Below, one piece after another: positions 52,134-60,827 of a DNA stretch of 64,000 nt. Position 1 is the first letter of the stretch, and every line of letters starts with the position of its first letter. The notes below the pieces were generated by a model. It saw only the letters and a program-made list of their open reading frames with translations, did not search any database and was not told the DNA's origin. The stretch spans positions 3,782,001 through 3,846,000 of the forward strand of contig NZ_VFNP01000001.1 of NCBI RefSeq assembly GCF_006715635.1, in the 5' to 3' direction. A program made the translations under genes and the position numbers. Source of the stretch: Streptomyces sp. SLBN-118 (GTDB taxonomy: Bacteria; Actinomycetota; Actinomycetes; Streptomycetales; Streptomycetaceae).

Positions 52134-53596
52134 ACAAGCCCCTGCGCCGGATCGCGATCTTCTGCGGGCTCCTGGTACTTGCTCTGCTGGTGCGCACCAA
52201 CTGGCTCCAGTACGTCCAGGCCGACGACCTCAATACCAACTCGAAGAACCGCCGTGTCCTGATCGAGCGGTACGCCGCCGAGCGCGGCAACATCATCGTC
52301 GACGGCAAGCCGATCACCGGCTCCGTCGAGACGAACGACACGGACTTCAAGTTCAAGCGCACCTACGTCAACGGCCCCATGTGGGCGCCGGTCACCGGGT
52401 ACGCCTCCCAGGCATTCGACGCCAACCAGATCGAGAAGCTCGAGGACGGCATCCTCACCGGCAACTCCGACCAGCTCTTCTTCGACCGCACGATGGCCAT
52501 GTTCACCGGCGACAAGAAAAAGGGCGGCAACGTCGTCACGACGCTCAACGGCGCCGCGCAGAAGGCCGCCTATGAAGGCCTCGGCTCCAAGAAGGGCGCG
52601 GTCGCGGCCATCGACCCGCAGACCGGCAAGATCCTGGCTCTGGCGTCCACCCCCTCGTACGACCCCACCACCTTCGCCGGCTACGGCGCTTCGGACGAGA
52701 AGGCGTGGAACGCACTCGAGAGGGACAAGAACAAGCCGAAGCTCAACCGCGCGCTGCGCGAGGTCTACCCGCCCGGCTCCACGTTCAAGGTGGTCACGGC
52801 GGCCGCCGCGCTGGAGCACGGCGTGATCGACGACATCGACGCGGCGACCGACACCCCCGAGCCGTACATCCTTCCCAACACCACCAGGCCGATGGTCAAC
52901 CACGCCAACGGCTGCAAGAACGCCAGCCTGATGAAGGCGCTCGAGGTCTCCTGCAACTCCGTCTTCGCCAAGCTCGGTGACGAGGTCGGCCGGGACAAGA
53001 TGCTGGAGACGGCGCAGAAGTTCGGCTTCAACGACCCCGAGATCGACACCCCGGTGCGTGCCGCCGCCTCCGTCTACGACAAGAACATGGACAGGCCCGG
53101 CAACGCGCTCTCCTCCATCGGCCAGTTCAACACGGCCACCACGCCTCTTCAGATGGCCATGGTCGCCGCGGCGATCGCCAACGACGGCAAGCTCATGAAG
53201 CCGTACATGATCGACCAGCTGGAAACGCCCAAGCTGGACGTCATCAAGAAGACCGAGCCCCAGGAGATGAGCCGACCGCTCTCCCAGAAGAACGCGCAGC
53301 TCCTCCAGAAAATGATGGAGAACGTCGTCGAGAGCCCGAACGGCACCGGCGGCAAGGCCAAGATCGACAATGTGACGGTCGGCGGCAAGACCGGTACCGC
53401 CCAGCACGGCGAGAACAACAGCAAGAACCCGTACGCCTGGTTCATCTCGTACGCCAAGACCGCCGACGGGTCCCCGGTCGCCGTAGCGGTCGTCGTCGAG
53501 GACAGCGAGGCCAAGCGCGACGACATCACCGGCGGCGGTCTCGCAGGCCCCATCGCCCGCGACGTGATGAAGGCAGTACTGGACAGCAAGAAGTGA
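52130..53596 (+). CDS. pbpA: Class B penicillin-binding protein PbpA
   Basis: A 488-residue transpeptidase. One N-terminal helix (8-26) anchors a dimerisation domain (about 40-130). The transpeptidase domain has STFK at 217-220, SCN at 274-276 and KTG at 420-422. It crosslinks glycan strands made by the SEDS partner. The GTG start overlaps the preceding stop. Its last 22 coding bases before the stop recur exactly near the right end of the window (63900-63921). Confidence 0.94.
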   Translation: MNKPLRRIAIFCGLLVLALLVRTNWLQYVQADDLNTNSKNRRVLIERYAAERGNIIVDGKPITGSVETNDTDFKFKRTYVNGPMWAPVTGYASQAFDANQIEKLEDGILTGNSDQLFFDRTMAMFTGDKKKGGNVVTTLNGAAQKAAYEGLGSKKGAVAAIDPQTGKILALASTPSYDPTTFAGYGASDEKAWNALERDKNKPKLNRALREVYPPGSTFKVVTAAAALEHGVIDDIDAATDTPEPYILPNTTRPMVNHANGCKNASLMKALEVSCNSVFAKLGDEVGRDKMLETAQKFGFNDPEIDTPVRAAASVYDKNMDRPGNALSSIGQFNTATTPLQMAMVAAAIANDGKLMKPYMIDQLETPKLDVIKKTEPQEMSRPLSQKNAQLLQKMMENVVESPNGTGGKAKIDNVTVGGKTGTAQHGENNSKNPYAWFISYAKTADGSPVAVAVVVEDSEAKRDDITGGGLAGPIARDVMKAVLDSKK

Positions 53597-53764
53597 CGCG
53601 GATCACGTCCGACGTCCATACCTGCACATTGCGATACCGGTCGGGTATCAGGTGACGGTCGCGGGCCGATCAGGTGGTGCGTGCCCGGTAGCGTATGCGC
53701 GAACAGCGCACCGCCGGACCACACACGGGTGCGGTCGGGACTGACGGAGAGGGCTGGAACAGTT

Positions 53765-55735
53765 ATGGAAGAGCCGCGTCGCCTCGGCGGCCGGTACGAA
53801 CTGGGCTCGGTGCTCGGCCGTGGTGGCATGGCGGAGGTCTACCTCGCCCACGACACCCGGCTCGGCCGCACCGTCGCCGTGAAGACGCTGCGGGCCGATC
53901 TCGCCCGTGACCCGTCCTTCCAGGCCCGGTTCCGCCGTGAGGCCCAGTCGGCCGCCTCGCTCAACCACCCGGCGATCGTCGCGGTCTACGACACGGGCGA
54001 GGACTATGTCGACGGGGTCTCGATCCCGTACATCGTCATGGAGTACGTCGACGGCTCCACGCTCAGAGAGCTGCTGCACTCCGGGCGCAAGCTGCTTCCA
54101 GAGCGCACGCTCGAGATGACCATCGGCATCCTCCAGGCGCTCGAGTACTCCCACCGCAACGGGATCGTCCACCGCGACATCAAGCCGGCGAACGTCATGC
54201 TGACGCGCACCGGCCAGGTCAAGGTCATGGACTTCGGCATCGCCCGCGCCATGGGCGACTCCGGGATGACGATGACCCAGACCGCGGCAGTGATCGGCAC
54301 CGCACAGTACCTCTCCCCGGAGCAGGCCAAGGGCGAGCAGGTCGACGCCCGCTCCGACCTGTACTCCACCGGCTGTCTGCTGTACGAGCTCCTCACCGTC
54401 CGTCCGCCTTTCGTGGGCGACTCCCCGGTGGCGGTGGCGTATCAGCATGTCCGCGAGGAGCCGCAGCCGCCGAGCAACTTCGACCCCGAGATCACGCCCG
54501 AGATGGACGCCATCGTCCTGCGGGCCCTGGTCAAGGACCCCGACTACCGCTACCAGTCGGCCGACGAGATGCGCGCGGACATCGAGGCCTGCCTCGACGG
54601 CCAGCCGGTCGCGGCGACGGCGGCGATGGGCGCGGTCGGCTACGGCGGGTACTCCCCGGAGGACCAGCCGACCACGGCGCTGCGCCAGGCCGACCCGGCG
54701 GGCCAGACGTCGATGCTTCCGCCGATGAACCCGGACGACGGGGGCTACGGCTACGACGACCGCCCGGACCGCCGCCGCCAGAAGAAGTCCAACACCTCGA
54801 CGATCCTGCTGGTCCTCGCGGGCATCCTGGTGCTGGTCGGCGCGGTGCTGATCGGCAAGGCGGTCTTCGGCGGCGGTGACGGCGGCGCCGGCGATGTGCC
54901 GGTGCCGCAGCTCGTCGGCAAGCCCTTCGCGGAAGCCCAGACACTCGCGAAGAACGCGGGTGTCAAGGTTGCCGAGTCCGGTAAACAGCGCTGCGATCAG
55001 CCCAAGGGCAGCATCTGCAGCCAGACGCCGGCCAGCGGCAATATGCAGCAGGGCGAAACCGTCCAGGTCGTCGTCTCCGAGGGCGCGCCCAAGGTCGAGG
55101 TCCCAGACGTCACCGAGAAGTCGCGGCAGAACGCCGAGAAGGCCCTGACCGACAAGGGCTTCAAGGTCAAGATCGAGGAGTCCGAGTCCTCGAACGAGGA
55201 CCCGGGCACCGTGCTCAGTCAGGACCCGCAGGGCGGCACCAAGGTCGAGAAGGGCACCGAGGTCACCCTCACCGTGGCCAAGCAGGCCAAGGTCACCGTG
55301 CCTCCGGTCGTGGGCCGGCTGATCGACGACGCCAAGAGCCAGCTGGAGACCCTCGAGTTCACGGTCGCGCGGGTCGATGTGGACTCCGACCAGCCGGCGG
55401 GCACGGTCATCGAGCAGGACCCGGCGGGCAATTCCAAGGCAGCCAAGGGCGCCACGGTCACGCTGAAGGTCTCCAAGGGCCCGCAGCAGACCGCTCAGGT
55501 GCCTCAGCTGTTCAACAAGACGATCGGCGAAGCCAGGCAGCTCCTCGCTCAGGCCGGTCTGCAACTCGGTGCCGTCAACGGTCCGAACGACGACAAGGCC
55601 CGGATCATCGTTCAGGACCCGGCGGCCGGTTCGCAGGCGACTCCCGGCCAGCAGGTCAACGTGCAGACCATTGACGGTGGCGGGGGCGGGGGCGGGAACA
55701 ACGGCGGCGGGGGCGACGGCGGAATCTTCGGATAG
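53765..55735 (+). CDS. pknB: Ser/Thr protein kinase PknB with four PASTA domains
   Basis: A 656-residue sensor kinase. The kinase domain (residues 10-280) has GRGGMAEVY, Lys40, HRDIKPAN (Asp138), DFG (Asp156) and GTAQYLSPEQ. A linker and one helix (346-368) lead to four outer PASTA units (about 378-445, 446-512, 513-580, 581-640), which bind muropeptides or lipid II. A Gly/Asn-rich tail ends the protein. It closes the cell-wall operon and is followed by a strong hairpin. A 168-bp gap before it may hold a promoter of its own. Confidence 0.95.
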   Translation: MEEPRRLGGRYELGSVLGRGGMAEVYLAHDTRLGRTVAVKTLRADLARDPSFQARFRREAQSAASLNHPAIVAVYDTGEDYVDGVSIPYIVMEYVDGSTLRELLHSGRKLLPERTLEMTIGILQALEYSHRNGIVHRDIKPANVMLTRTGQVKVMDFGIARAMGDSGMTMTQTAAVIGTAQYLSPEQAKGEQVDARSDLYSTGCLLYELLTVRPPFVGDSPVAVAYQHVREEPQPPSNFDPEITPEMDAIVLRALVKDPDYRYQSADEMRADIEACLDGQPVAATAAMGAVGYGGYSPEDQPTTALRQADPAGQTSMLPPMNPDDGGYGYDDRPDRRRQKKSNTSTILLVLAGILVLVGAVLIGKAVFGGGDGGAGDVPVPQLVGKPFAEAQTLAKNAGVKVAESGKQRCDQPKGSICSQTPASGNMQQGETVQVVVSEGAPKVEVPDVTEKSRQNAEKALTDKGFKVKIEESESSNEDPGTVLSQDPQGGTKVEKGTEVTLTVAKQAKVTVPPVVGRLIDDAKSQLETLEFTVARVDVDSDQPAGTVIEQDPAGNSKAAKGATVTLKVSKGPQQTAQVPQLFNKTIGEARQLLAQAGLQLGAVNGPNDDKARIIVQDPAAGSQATPGQQVNVQTIDGGGGGGGNNGGGGDGGIFG

Positions 55736-55752
55736 CGCCAGGCCCACTTCGG

Positions 55753-55794
55753 CAGGAGGCCCCGGCACCCTCATCGGGTGGCCGGGGCCTCCTG
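55753..55794. terminator. Bidirectional hairpin between pknB and the sortase operon
   Basis: A 13-bp outer stem (CAGGAGGCCCCGG with its complement) and a five-base inner stem (CACCC/GGGTG) form one long hairpin between two convergent operons. Confidence 0.85.
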
Positions 55795-55840
55795 CTGTGA
55801 CCGCTGCCCGGAAAGCGCGGGCACCTCGCCGGACAGGGGC

Positions 55841-56551
55841 CTAGCGCAGCTCCGCCGGCGGCGTGCGGTCCGCGTCGACCTTCTCCGTACGCACCAGCTC
55901 GCCCCACACGATGTAGCGGTAGTCCGAGGTGTAGATGGGCGTACACGTCGTCAGCGTGATGTACCGGCCCGGCTTCGTCTTGCCCGACTCCTTCGGGATC
56001 GGCTGCAGTACGTCCACGTTGTACTTCGAGGTCTCCTGAAGCTCGTTGTAGACCTTGTAGACGTACCAGGTGTCCCGCGTCTCGAAGACGATCGGGTCCC
56101 CGTCCTTCAGCTTGTGGATGTTGTGGAACTTCGCTCCGTGGCCGTCGCGGTGCGCCGCCAGCGTGAAGTTACCCTTGCCGGCCCAGGGGAGCGTCGACTT
56201 GATCGGGTCCGTGTAGTAGCCCGCGATGCCGTCGTTGAGGCTGTTGGAGTCGGTGCCCTTCTTCACCAGCACCTCGCCGTTCTTCATCGCGGGTACGTGG
56301 AGGAAGCCGATGCCGTCCTTGGTGTCGAGGGCGCCGGGGGCGGTGCTCGCCCAGCCGTCGCGCATGTGGTCGCCCTGTTTGGAGGCCTCGCGCTCGGCAA
56401 GGACGTTCGTCCACCACAGCGAGTAGACGACGAAGAGCCCCAGCACCACGCCCGCGGTGATCAGCAGTTCGCCGAAGACACTGATGACACCGGCGACCCG
56501 GCTACGCGCACGTGACACTGCACCTGTTCCCGTCTTGAAGTCCCACCGCAC
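55841..56551 (-). CDS. srtE2: Class E sortase
   Basis: A 236-residue transpeptidase anchored by one N-terminal helix (about 24-46). Catalytic residues are His in AAHRDGHGAKF, Cys in TLTTCTP and Arg in SDYRYIVWG. Class E sortases in Streptomyces attach LAXTG proteins such as the long chaplins to peptidoglycan for aerial growth. Position next to pknB matches SrtE2 of S. coelicolor. It is last in a leftward operon. Confidence 0.9.
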   Translation of the reverse strand: MRWDFKTGTGAVSRARSRVAGVISVFGELLITAGVVLGLFVVYSLWWTNVLAEREASKQGDHMRDGWASTAPGALDTKDGIGFLHVPAMKNGEVLVKKGTDSNSLNDGIAGYYTDPIKSTLPWAGKGNFTLAAHRDGHGAKFHNIHKLKDGDPIVFETRDTWYVYKVYNELQETSKYNVDVLQPIPKESGKTKPGRYITLTTCTPIYTSDYRYIVWGELVRTEKVDADRTPPAELR

Positions 56552-56560
56552 CTACCGCGT

Positions 56561-57763
56561 TCAGCCGACGAGCGCGTCGGGCTTGCCCTTGCTGCGCGGT
56601 CGTTCGTCGACCATCTTGCCCCACACGATCATTCGGTACGTACTCGTGAATTCCGGCGTACACGTCGTCAGGGTGATGTAGCGGCCCGGTCCGCCGAATC
56701 CGGAGCCCTCCGGCACCGGAGCGATCACGCTCACGTTCGACGGCGACGTCTGGGGGAGGATGCTCGCCATCTTGTACGTGTAGTACGCGTCCTGTGTCTC
56801 GACAACGATCGGGTCCCCCGGCTGGAGACGGTTGATGTACCGGAACGGTTCGCCGTGGGTGTTGCGGTGACCCGCGACCGCGAAGTTGCCCACCTTGTCC
56901 GAGGGCATCGCGGTCTTCAGCTTCCCCTCGCCGTAATGGCCCACCATGCCCCGGTCGAGGACCTTGTGCTTGCTGATGCCCTCGGCGATCGGGACGACCA
57001 CGTCCAGTTTGGGGATGTGCATGATCGCGAATCCCTGCCCGGGCTCGAACACACCGGGCTTGCGGCCCTTCGCCCAGTCGTCCTGGATCTTGTTCGTCGC
57101 CTGGTTGGCCTGCTGCCCTGCGCGTATGTTCGTCCACCAGAGCTGGTACGTGACGAACAGCAGCATCAGCACGCCGAAGCTGATGAAGAGTTCACCGATG
57201 GCGCGGCTCGCGATGACGGCGGGGCTGTCCTTCGCGGCACGCGCCGCGCGGCGGGCCTCGACGCGTGACAGGGGCCTGGCGGGCGCGGGGGCGTCCGAGG
57301 CGGCGGCAGCGGGCGCGGCGTGCCTACGCCCCCGGGCCTTGGCGGCCCGGCGCCGCTCGGCACGGCCGGGACCCGCAGGCGTCTGTGCCGCGCGCCGGGT
57401 GTCCGCCGTCCGCAGGGCGACGGTTTCGTCGTCCGGTACCGGTATCGGCTCGGACCTCTGCTGAGGCATCGCGACGGTCTCGTACGACGCCGCCCCGGGT
57501 TCCGCTTCGGGTTGCGTCCGGGCGTACCAGTCCCGCTGATAGCCCTCCGGGTCGTCTACGGAGTACTGGCGGTGGCCAGACCACTCCTGAGGCTGAGCGG
57601 TCGGAGCCTGAGGGCCGCGAGCCTGCTCCTCGTCCGGGGTGTTCGCCGCACTGAACCACGGCGTCCCGCGCTCCCCCGGCGGCATGGGGTCTCCCCACGG
57701 CGTGGGGGAAGGATCCGTCAGCGGGTCGTACTCATACCCGTCCTCAGGACGCTGAGCGTTCAC
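56561..57763 (-). CDS. srtE1: Class E sortase with long cytosolic N-terminus
   Basis: A 400-residue sortase. The first 185 residues are inside the cell, acidic then Ala/Arg-rich (KARGRRHAAPAAAA, RVEARRAARAAK). One helix (about 193-218) precedes the sortase domain with AGHRNTHGEPF, TLTTCTPEF and STYRMIVWG. The GTG start overlaps the amidotransferase stop by four bases. Its position fits SrtE1 of S. coelicolor. The long cytosolic part could be a regulatory or phosphorylation region, an inference from the nearby kinase genes. Confidence 0.9.
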   Translation of the reverse strand: MNAQRPEDGYEYDPLTDPSPTPWGDPMPPGERGTPWFSAANTPDEEQARGPQAPTAQPQEWSGHRQYSVDDPEGYQRDWYARTQPEAEPGAASYETVAMPQQRSEPIPVPDDETVALRTADTRRAAQTPAGPGRAERRRAAKARGRRHAAPAAAASDAPAPARPLSRVEARRAARAAKDSPAVIASRAIGELFISFGVLMLLFVTYQLWWTNIRAGQQANQATNKIQDDWAKGRKPGVFEPGQGFAIMHIPKLDVVVPIAEGISKHKVLDRGMVGHYGEGKLKTAMPSDKVGNFAVAGHRNTHGEPFRYINRLQPGDPIVVETQDAYYTYKMASILPQTSPSNVSVIAPVPEGSGFGGPGRYITLTTCTPEFTSTYRMIVWGKMVDERPRSKGKPDALVG

Positions 57764-58398
57764 GCCAGGGCCTTGCCCACCACCGGTGCGAGCCCCGCCG
57801 AACGCCCGACCGCCCCGGTGTCGCCGCACTGCTCGAGCCAGTTGGCGAGCATCAGGTGGCCGTGCTCGGTGAGGACCGACTCGGGGTGGAACTGCACACC
57901 CTCGACGGCCAGTTCACGGTGACGCAGTCCCATGATGATTCCGTCCGCGGTCCGTGCCGTGACCTCCAACTCGTCCGGCAGCTCCGCCGGCTCGGCGGCC
58001 AGCGAGTGGTAGCGCGTCGCGGTGAACGGCGAAGGCAGCCCCGCGAACACGCCCTTGCCCTCGTGCGTGACCGGCGAGGTCTTGCCGTGCAGCAGCTCGG
58101 GTGCGCGGCCCACCACACCGCCGTACGCCACGGCCATCGACTGCATCCCCAGGCAGACGCCGAAGACCGGAACTCCGGTCCCTGCGCAGTGGCGCACCAT
58201 CTCGATGCACACACCGGCCTGCTCGGGCGCTCCGGGCCCGGGGGACAGCAGCACCCCGTCGAAGCCGTCCTGCGCATGCGCGGGCGCCACCTCGTCGTTG
58301 CGCACCACCTCGCACTCCGCACCGAGCTGGTACAGGTACTGGACGAGGTTGAAGACGAAGCTGTCGTAGTTGTCGACGACCAGGATGCGGGCGCTCAT
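57760..58398 (-). CDS. Glutamine amidotransferase, anthranilate/aminodeoxychorismate synthase component II
   Basis: A 212-residue class I glutaminase (TrpG/PabA family). The nucleophile is Cys in GVCLGMQSMA, with His and Glu in VQFHPESVLTEHG; VVDNYDSFVFNLVQYL is the family N-terminus. It normally supplies ammonia to a chorismate-using component I, which is not nearby. Finding it between sortase genes with four-base overlaps on both sides is odd but seems to be the ordinary Streptomyces arrangement. Confidence 0.92.
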   Translation of the reverse strand: MSARILVVDNYDSFVFNLVQYLYQLGAECEVVRNDEVAPAHAQDGFDGVLLSPGPGAPEQAGVCIEMVRHCAGTGVPVFGVCLGMQSMAVAYGGVVGRAPELLHGKTSPVTHEGKGVFAGLPSPFTATRYHSLAAEPAELPDELEVTARTADGIIMGLRHRELAVEGVQFHPESVLTEHGHLMLANWLEQCGDTGAVGRSAGLAPVVGKALA

Positions 58399-58568
58399 CG
58401 GGCCGCCCCCGCTCCGTCGACCGTCACATCGTTGAACGGAAGCAGCGGCTCCGCCCACGGGAAGACGTACTGGAACAGCACGTAGACGACCGCGAGGATC
58501 AGCACGAGCGAGAGAAACGCCCGCACCCATGCGTTGCCCGGCAGATGCCGCCAGATCCAGCCGTACAT
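58395..58568 (-). CDS. Small single-pass membrane protein
   Basis: A 57-residue protein: MYGWIWRHLPG, one helix (AFLSLVLILAVVYVLFQYVF), and a short outer tail with PWAEPLLPFND. It overlaps the amidotransferase gene by four bases (ATGA) and has GGAAAGGGA before its ATG. No family is assigned. Its place between a sortase and the amidotransferase suggests a membrane role linked to the sortases, which is inference. Confidence 0.75.
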   Translation of the reverse strand: MYGWIWRHLPGNAWVRAFLSLVLILAVVYVLFQYVFPWAEPLLPFNDVTVDGAGAAR

Positions 58569-58624
58569 GCTGTCCCTTTCCGTTCGGTACCGCACCAGAC
58601 TAAGGGGCGCCAGGGGCACATGGG

Positions 58625-59344
58625 TCAGCCGCGCAAAGCTTCCGGTTTGCCGTCGGTCACAGGCTGGGTGGCGTCCAGATGCGCCCAGGCGATCAGCCGG
58701 TGGCTGCTGCCCCATTCCGGATCACAGGTGGTCAGCGTCAGATAGCGCCCCGGCCCGGCGAAGCCGGACTTCCTGGGGACGGGGTCGATGACGCCGATGT
58801 CGCTCGGGAGGGTCCGGTAGGGCTCCCGGTCGATGCGGTACGTGAACCAGGTCGTCCCGTCCGTCAGCACCACCGCGTCCCCCGGCCGCAGCTCGGGGAA
58901 GTCCTTGAAGGGATCGCCGTAGGTGCGCCGGTGGCCCGCGACCGAGAAGTTGCCGCTGCCGCCGAGGGCTGTGGTGGAGGCGTAGTGCCCGAGCCCCTTC
59001 TTGAGGGTGCCCGTGGAGGTGCCTTCCAGGACCGGCCAGTCCCAACTGCCGCCGAAGCGGGGGATGTACATGACCGCGAAGGGCTTGCCGTCGCGGTACT
59101 CCTTGGGAGCGGCCGGAGCGGGCGTGGTCGTGCGCTCCGGAACGGGGGTGGCGGCGGGAGCCCCGACCGGGCCCTGCGACCACTCCTCCTGGAGACTGGC
59201 GATCTGTCCGCCGGTGGCGTCGGCCGCCTTGATTCCGGTCCAGAACAGCACGTACACGACAAAGAGCACGATCAAGGTGCCAACGGTGATGCACAGTTCA
59301 CTGAAGGTCCTGACGATCAACCGCACCGGTACCGTCCGTCGCAC
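58625..59344 (-). CDS. Class E sortase, third copy
   Basis: A 239-residue sortase with one N-terminal helix (about 12-36), a Thr/Pro/Ala-rich spacer, and a sortase domain with VAGHRRTYGDPF, LTLTTCDPEW and SSHRLIAWAHL. The residue after the Cys is Asp, not Thr as in the other two copies, so its substrate signal may differ. It lies 56 bases from the small membrane-protein gene, likely in the same leftward operon. Confidence 0.88.
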   Translation of the reverse strand: MRRTVPVRLIVRTFSELCITVGTLIVLFVVYVLFWTGIKAADATGGQIASLQEEWSQGPVGAPAATPVPERTTTPAPAAPKEYRDGKPFAVMYIPRFGGSWDWPVLEGTSTGTLKKGLGHYASTTALGGSGNFSVAGHRRTYGDPFKDFPELRPGDAVVLTDGTTWFTYRIDREPYRTLPSDIGVIDPVPRKSGFAGPGRYLTLTTCDPEWGSSHRLIAWAHLDATQPVTDGKPEALRG

Positions 59345-59357
59345 CGTCCCCCCAGGG

Positions 59358-60101
59358 CTACTCCACGCGCTTCGCGTAGTGGAGATCCACTGTGCCGGAG
59401 TAGCCGGGGAGAGTCACCGCCTCGCGCTCGTCGACTTTCCAGCCGAGCCCGTAGGCCTTCACATACAGCTGGTAGTTCTGGATCGCGGGGGAGGCGGCGA
59501 GCGCTTTCTTGAGCGCGCCCCTGTTGCCGACGGCGGTGACCTTGTACGGCGGGGAGTAGACGCGTCCCTGGAGGATCAGTGTGTTGCCCACGCAGCGCAC
59601 GGCGCTGGTGGAGATCAGCCGCTGGTCCATGACCTGGATGCCCCTGGCGCCGCCCTGCCACAGCGCGTTCACGACGGCCTGCAGGTCCTGCTGGTGGATG
59701 ACCAGGTCGTTGGCCTGCGGCTCGGGGTAGCCGGGGGCTGCCTGGGCGTTGGGCGGGGCATCGTTGAGGGTGACGCTGAGGGCGGGCCCGCTGACCTTCG
59801 AGGTGCCCGCGGCCTTCTCCAGGGCGCCGAGCCGGATGTCCTCGGCCTTGGTGGAGCCGTCGTCGCGCCGGGCGAGGGCGTCGACGTCGGAGCGCACCGC
59901 CGCGGTGGACTCGTCGAGGTCGGCGTTCTTCGTGCTGCGCTGCTGGATCAGGTCGGAGAGCTTCAGCATCGACGCGTCCTGACGGATGTTGGTGCCCTTG
60001 GCCGTGTTGAAGCTGGTCACGAAGATCAGCCCGGCAAGGGCGAACACAGCAGCCGTAAGGAACCGGACGGTCCCGCCCGTCACCCGGCCACCACCCCTCA
60101 T
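59358..60101 (-). CDS. DUF881 family membrane protein
   Basis: A 247-residue protein with one N-terminal helix (about 11-31), a coiled coil (about 45-105) and a folded outer domain (GPALSVTLNDAP, ANDLVIHQQDLQAVVNALWQGGARGIQVMDQRL). DUF881 proteins are found near division genes in Gram-positive bacteria. It is the first gene of the leftward group with the sortases, divergent from crgA. The exact role is unknown. Confidence 0.87.
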   Translation of the reverse strand: MRGGGRVTGGTVRFLTAAVFALAGLIFVTSFNTAKGTNIRQDASMLKLSDLIQQRSTKNADLDESTAAVRSDVDALARRDDGSTKAEDIRLGALEKAAGTSKVSGPALSVTLNDAPPNAQAAPGYPEPQANDLVIHQQDLQAVVNALWQGGARGIQVMDQRLISTSAVRCVGNTLILQGRVYSPPYKVTAVGNRGALKKALAASPAIQNYQLYVKAYGLGWKVDEREAVTLPGYSGTVDLHYAKRVE

Positions 60102-60314
60102 CGGGCTTCGCCACCTTCCTGTCCGTCGAAGCGGTTGTCCGGACCTTGGGGGTAGTCGGCAGAATTGCTCAACGTACCCTTATCTCCTCAGGCGCCGCGG
60201 AAGCACTACGCTAACGGACGCCCGGGGGAGGCGGTGGTCCCCCTCGCTCCAGCCCCTGGCGTCAAGCCACAGTTCCCTGCGCGGTCACGCAGCGCATCGA
60301 CAGGAGAGTCCCTC
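60102..60314. promoter_or_regulatory. Divergent control region of DUF881 and crgA
   Basis: This 213-bp gap should carry both promoters. A CACTACGCT at about 60206 is a possible -10 for crgA. AGGAGAG at 60302-60308 is the crgA ribosome site. Confidence 0.4.
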
Positions 60315-60572
60315 GTGCCGAAGTCACGTATCCGCAAGAAGGCCGACTTCACGCCGCCGCCGGCGTCGAAGCAGGCGACCAGCATCAAGCTGACCAGCCG
60401 CAGCTGGGTCGCACCGGTGATGCTCGCGCTGTTCCTGATCGGTCTTGCCTGGATCGTCCTCTTCTATGTCACCGAGGGCGACCTTCCGATCAAGAGCTTC
60501 GGCAACTGGAACATCGTGGCCGGCTTCGGCTTCATCGCCGCCGGCTTCGGCGTATCCACCCAGTGGAAGTAG
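60315..60572 (+). CDS. crgA: Cell division inhibitor CrgA
   Basis: An 85-residue membrane protein. A basic N-terminus ([11 protein letters not shown]) is followed by two helices ([22 protein letters not shown] and [16 protein letters not shown]). CrgA limits FtsZ-ring formation in growing Streptomyces hyphae and helps recruit septal PBPs in mycobacteria. The GTG with AGGAGAG six bases before it is the start. Confidence 0.94.
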   Translation: MPKSRIRKKADFTPPPASKQATSIKLTSRSWVAPVMLALFLIGLAWIVLFYVTEGDLPIKSFGNWNIVAGFGFIAAGFGVSTQWK

Positions 60573-60609
60573 CTTCTCCGCAGCGTCGCCGTCAAGCCCT
60601 GCCCTAAGG

Positions 60610-60808
60610 TTATCCACAGCGTTGTCCACAGTGGGGAAAACTCAGACGATCTGTGGATAACCCTCAAAGCATTGACGCCGGTGTGACTGCATCGGCCATC
60701 TTGATGAAGCGCCCCGCCCCTTGTCCCTGCTGGGAAAAACCAGCTCAGCGACAAGGGGCACGCTTGTTCCCCACAGCATGCACAAGATCGACCACACGCT
60801 GTGGACAA
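60610..60808. promoter_or_regulatory. Cluster of four DnaA boxes
   Basis: Four exact boxes lie between convergent crgA and the rhomboid gene: TTATCCACA at 60610-60618, TTGTCCACA at 60622-60630, TGTGGATAA at 60652-60660 and TGTGGACAA at 60800-60808. The first two and the third face each other. The position, away from promoters, suggests DnaA binding for replication control rather than transcription. Confidence 0.75.
60716..60759. terminator. Bidirectional hairpin between crgA and rhomboid genes
   Basis: A 10-bp outer stem (GCCCCTTGTC with GACAAGGGGC) and an inner GCTGG/CCAGC stem, closed by an A-rich loop, lie among the DnaA boxes. Confidence 0.75.
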
Positions 60809-60827
60809 GTTTGGGGAAAGATCTCGC

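Noticed and set aside
53648..55774. 708-codon open frame opposite pknB
   Set aside because: It is a shadow of an unmistakable kinase gene and shows no protein-like features.
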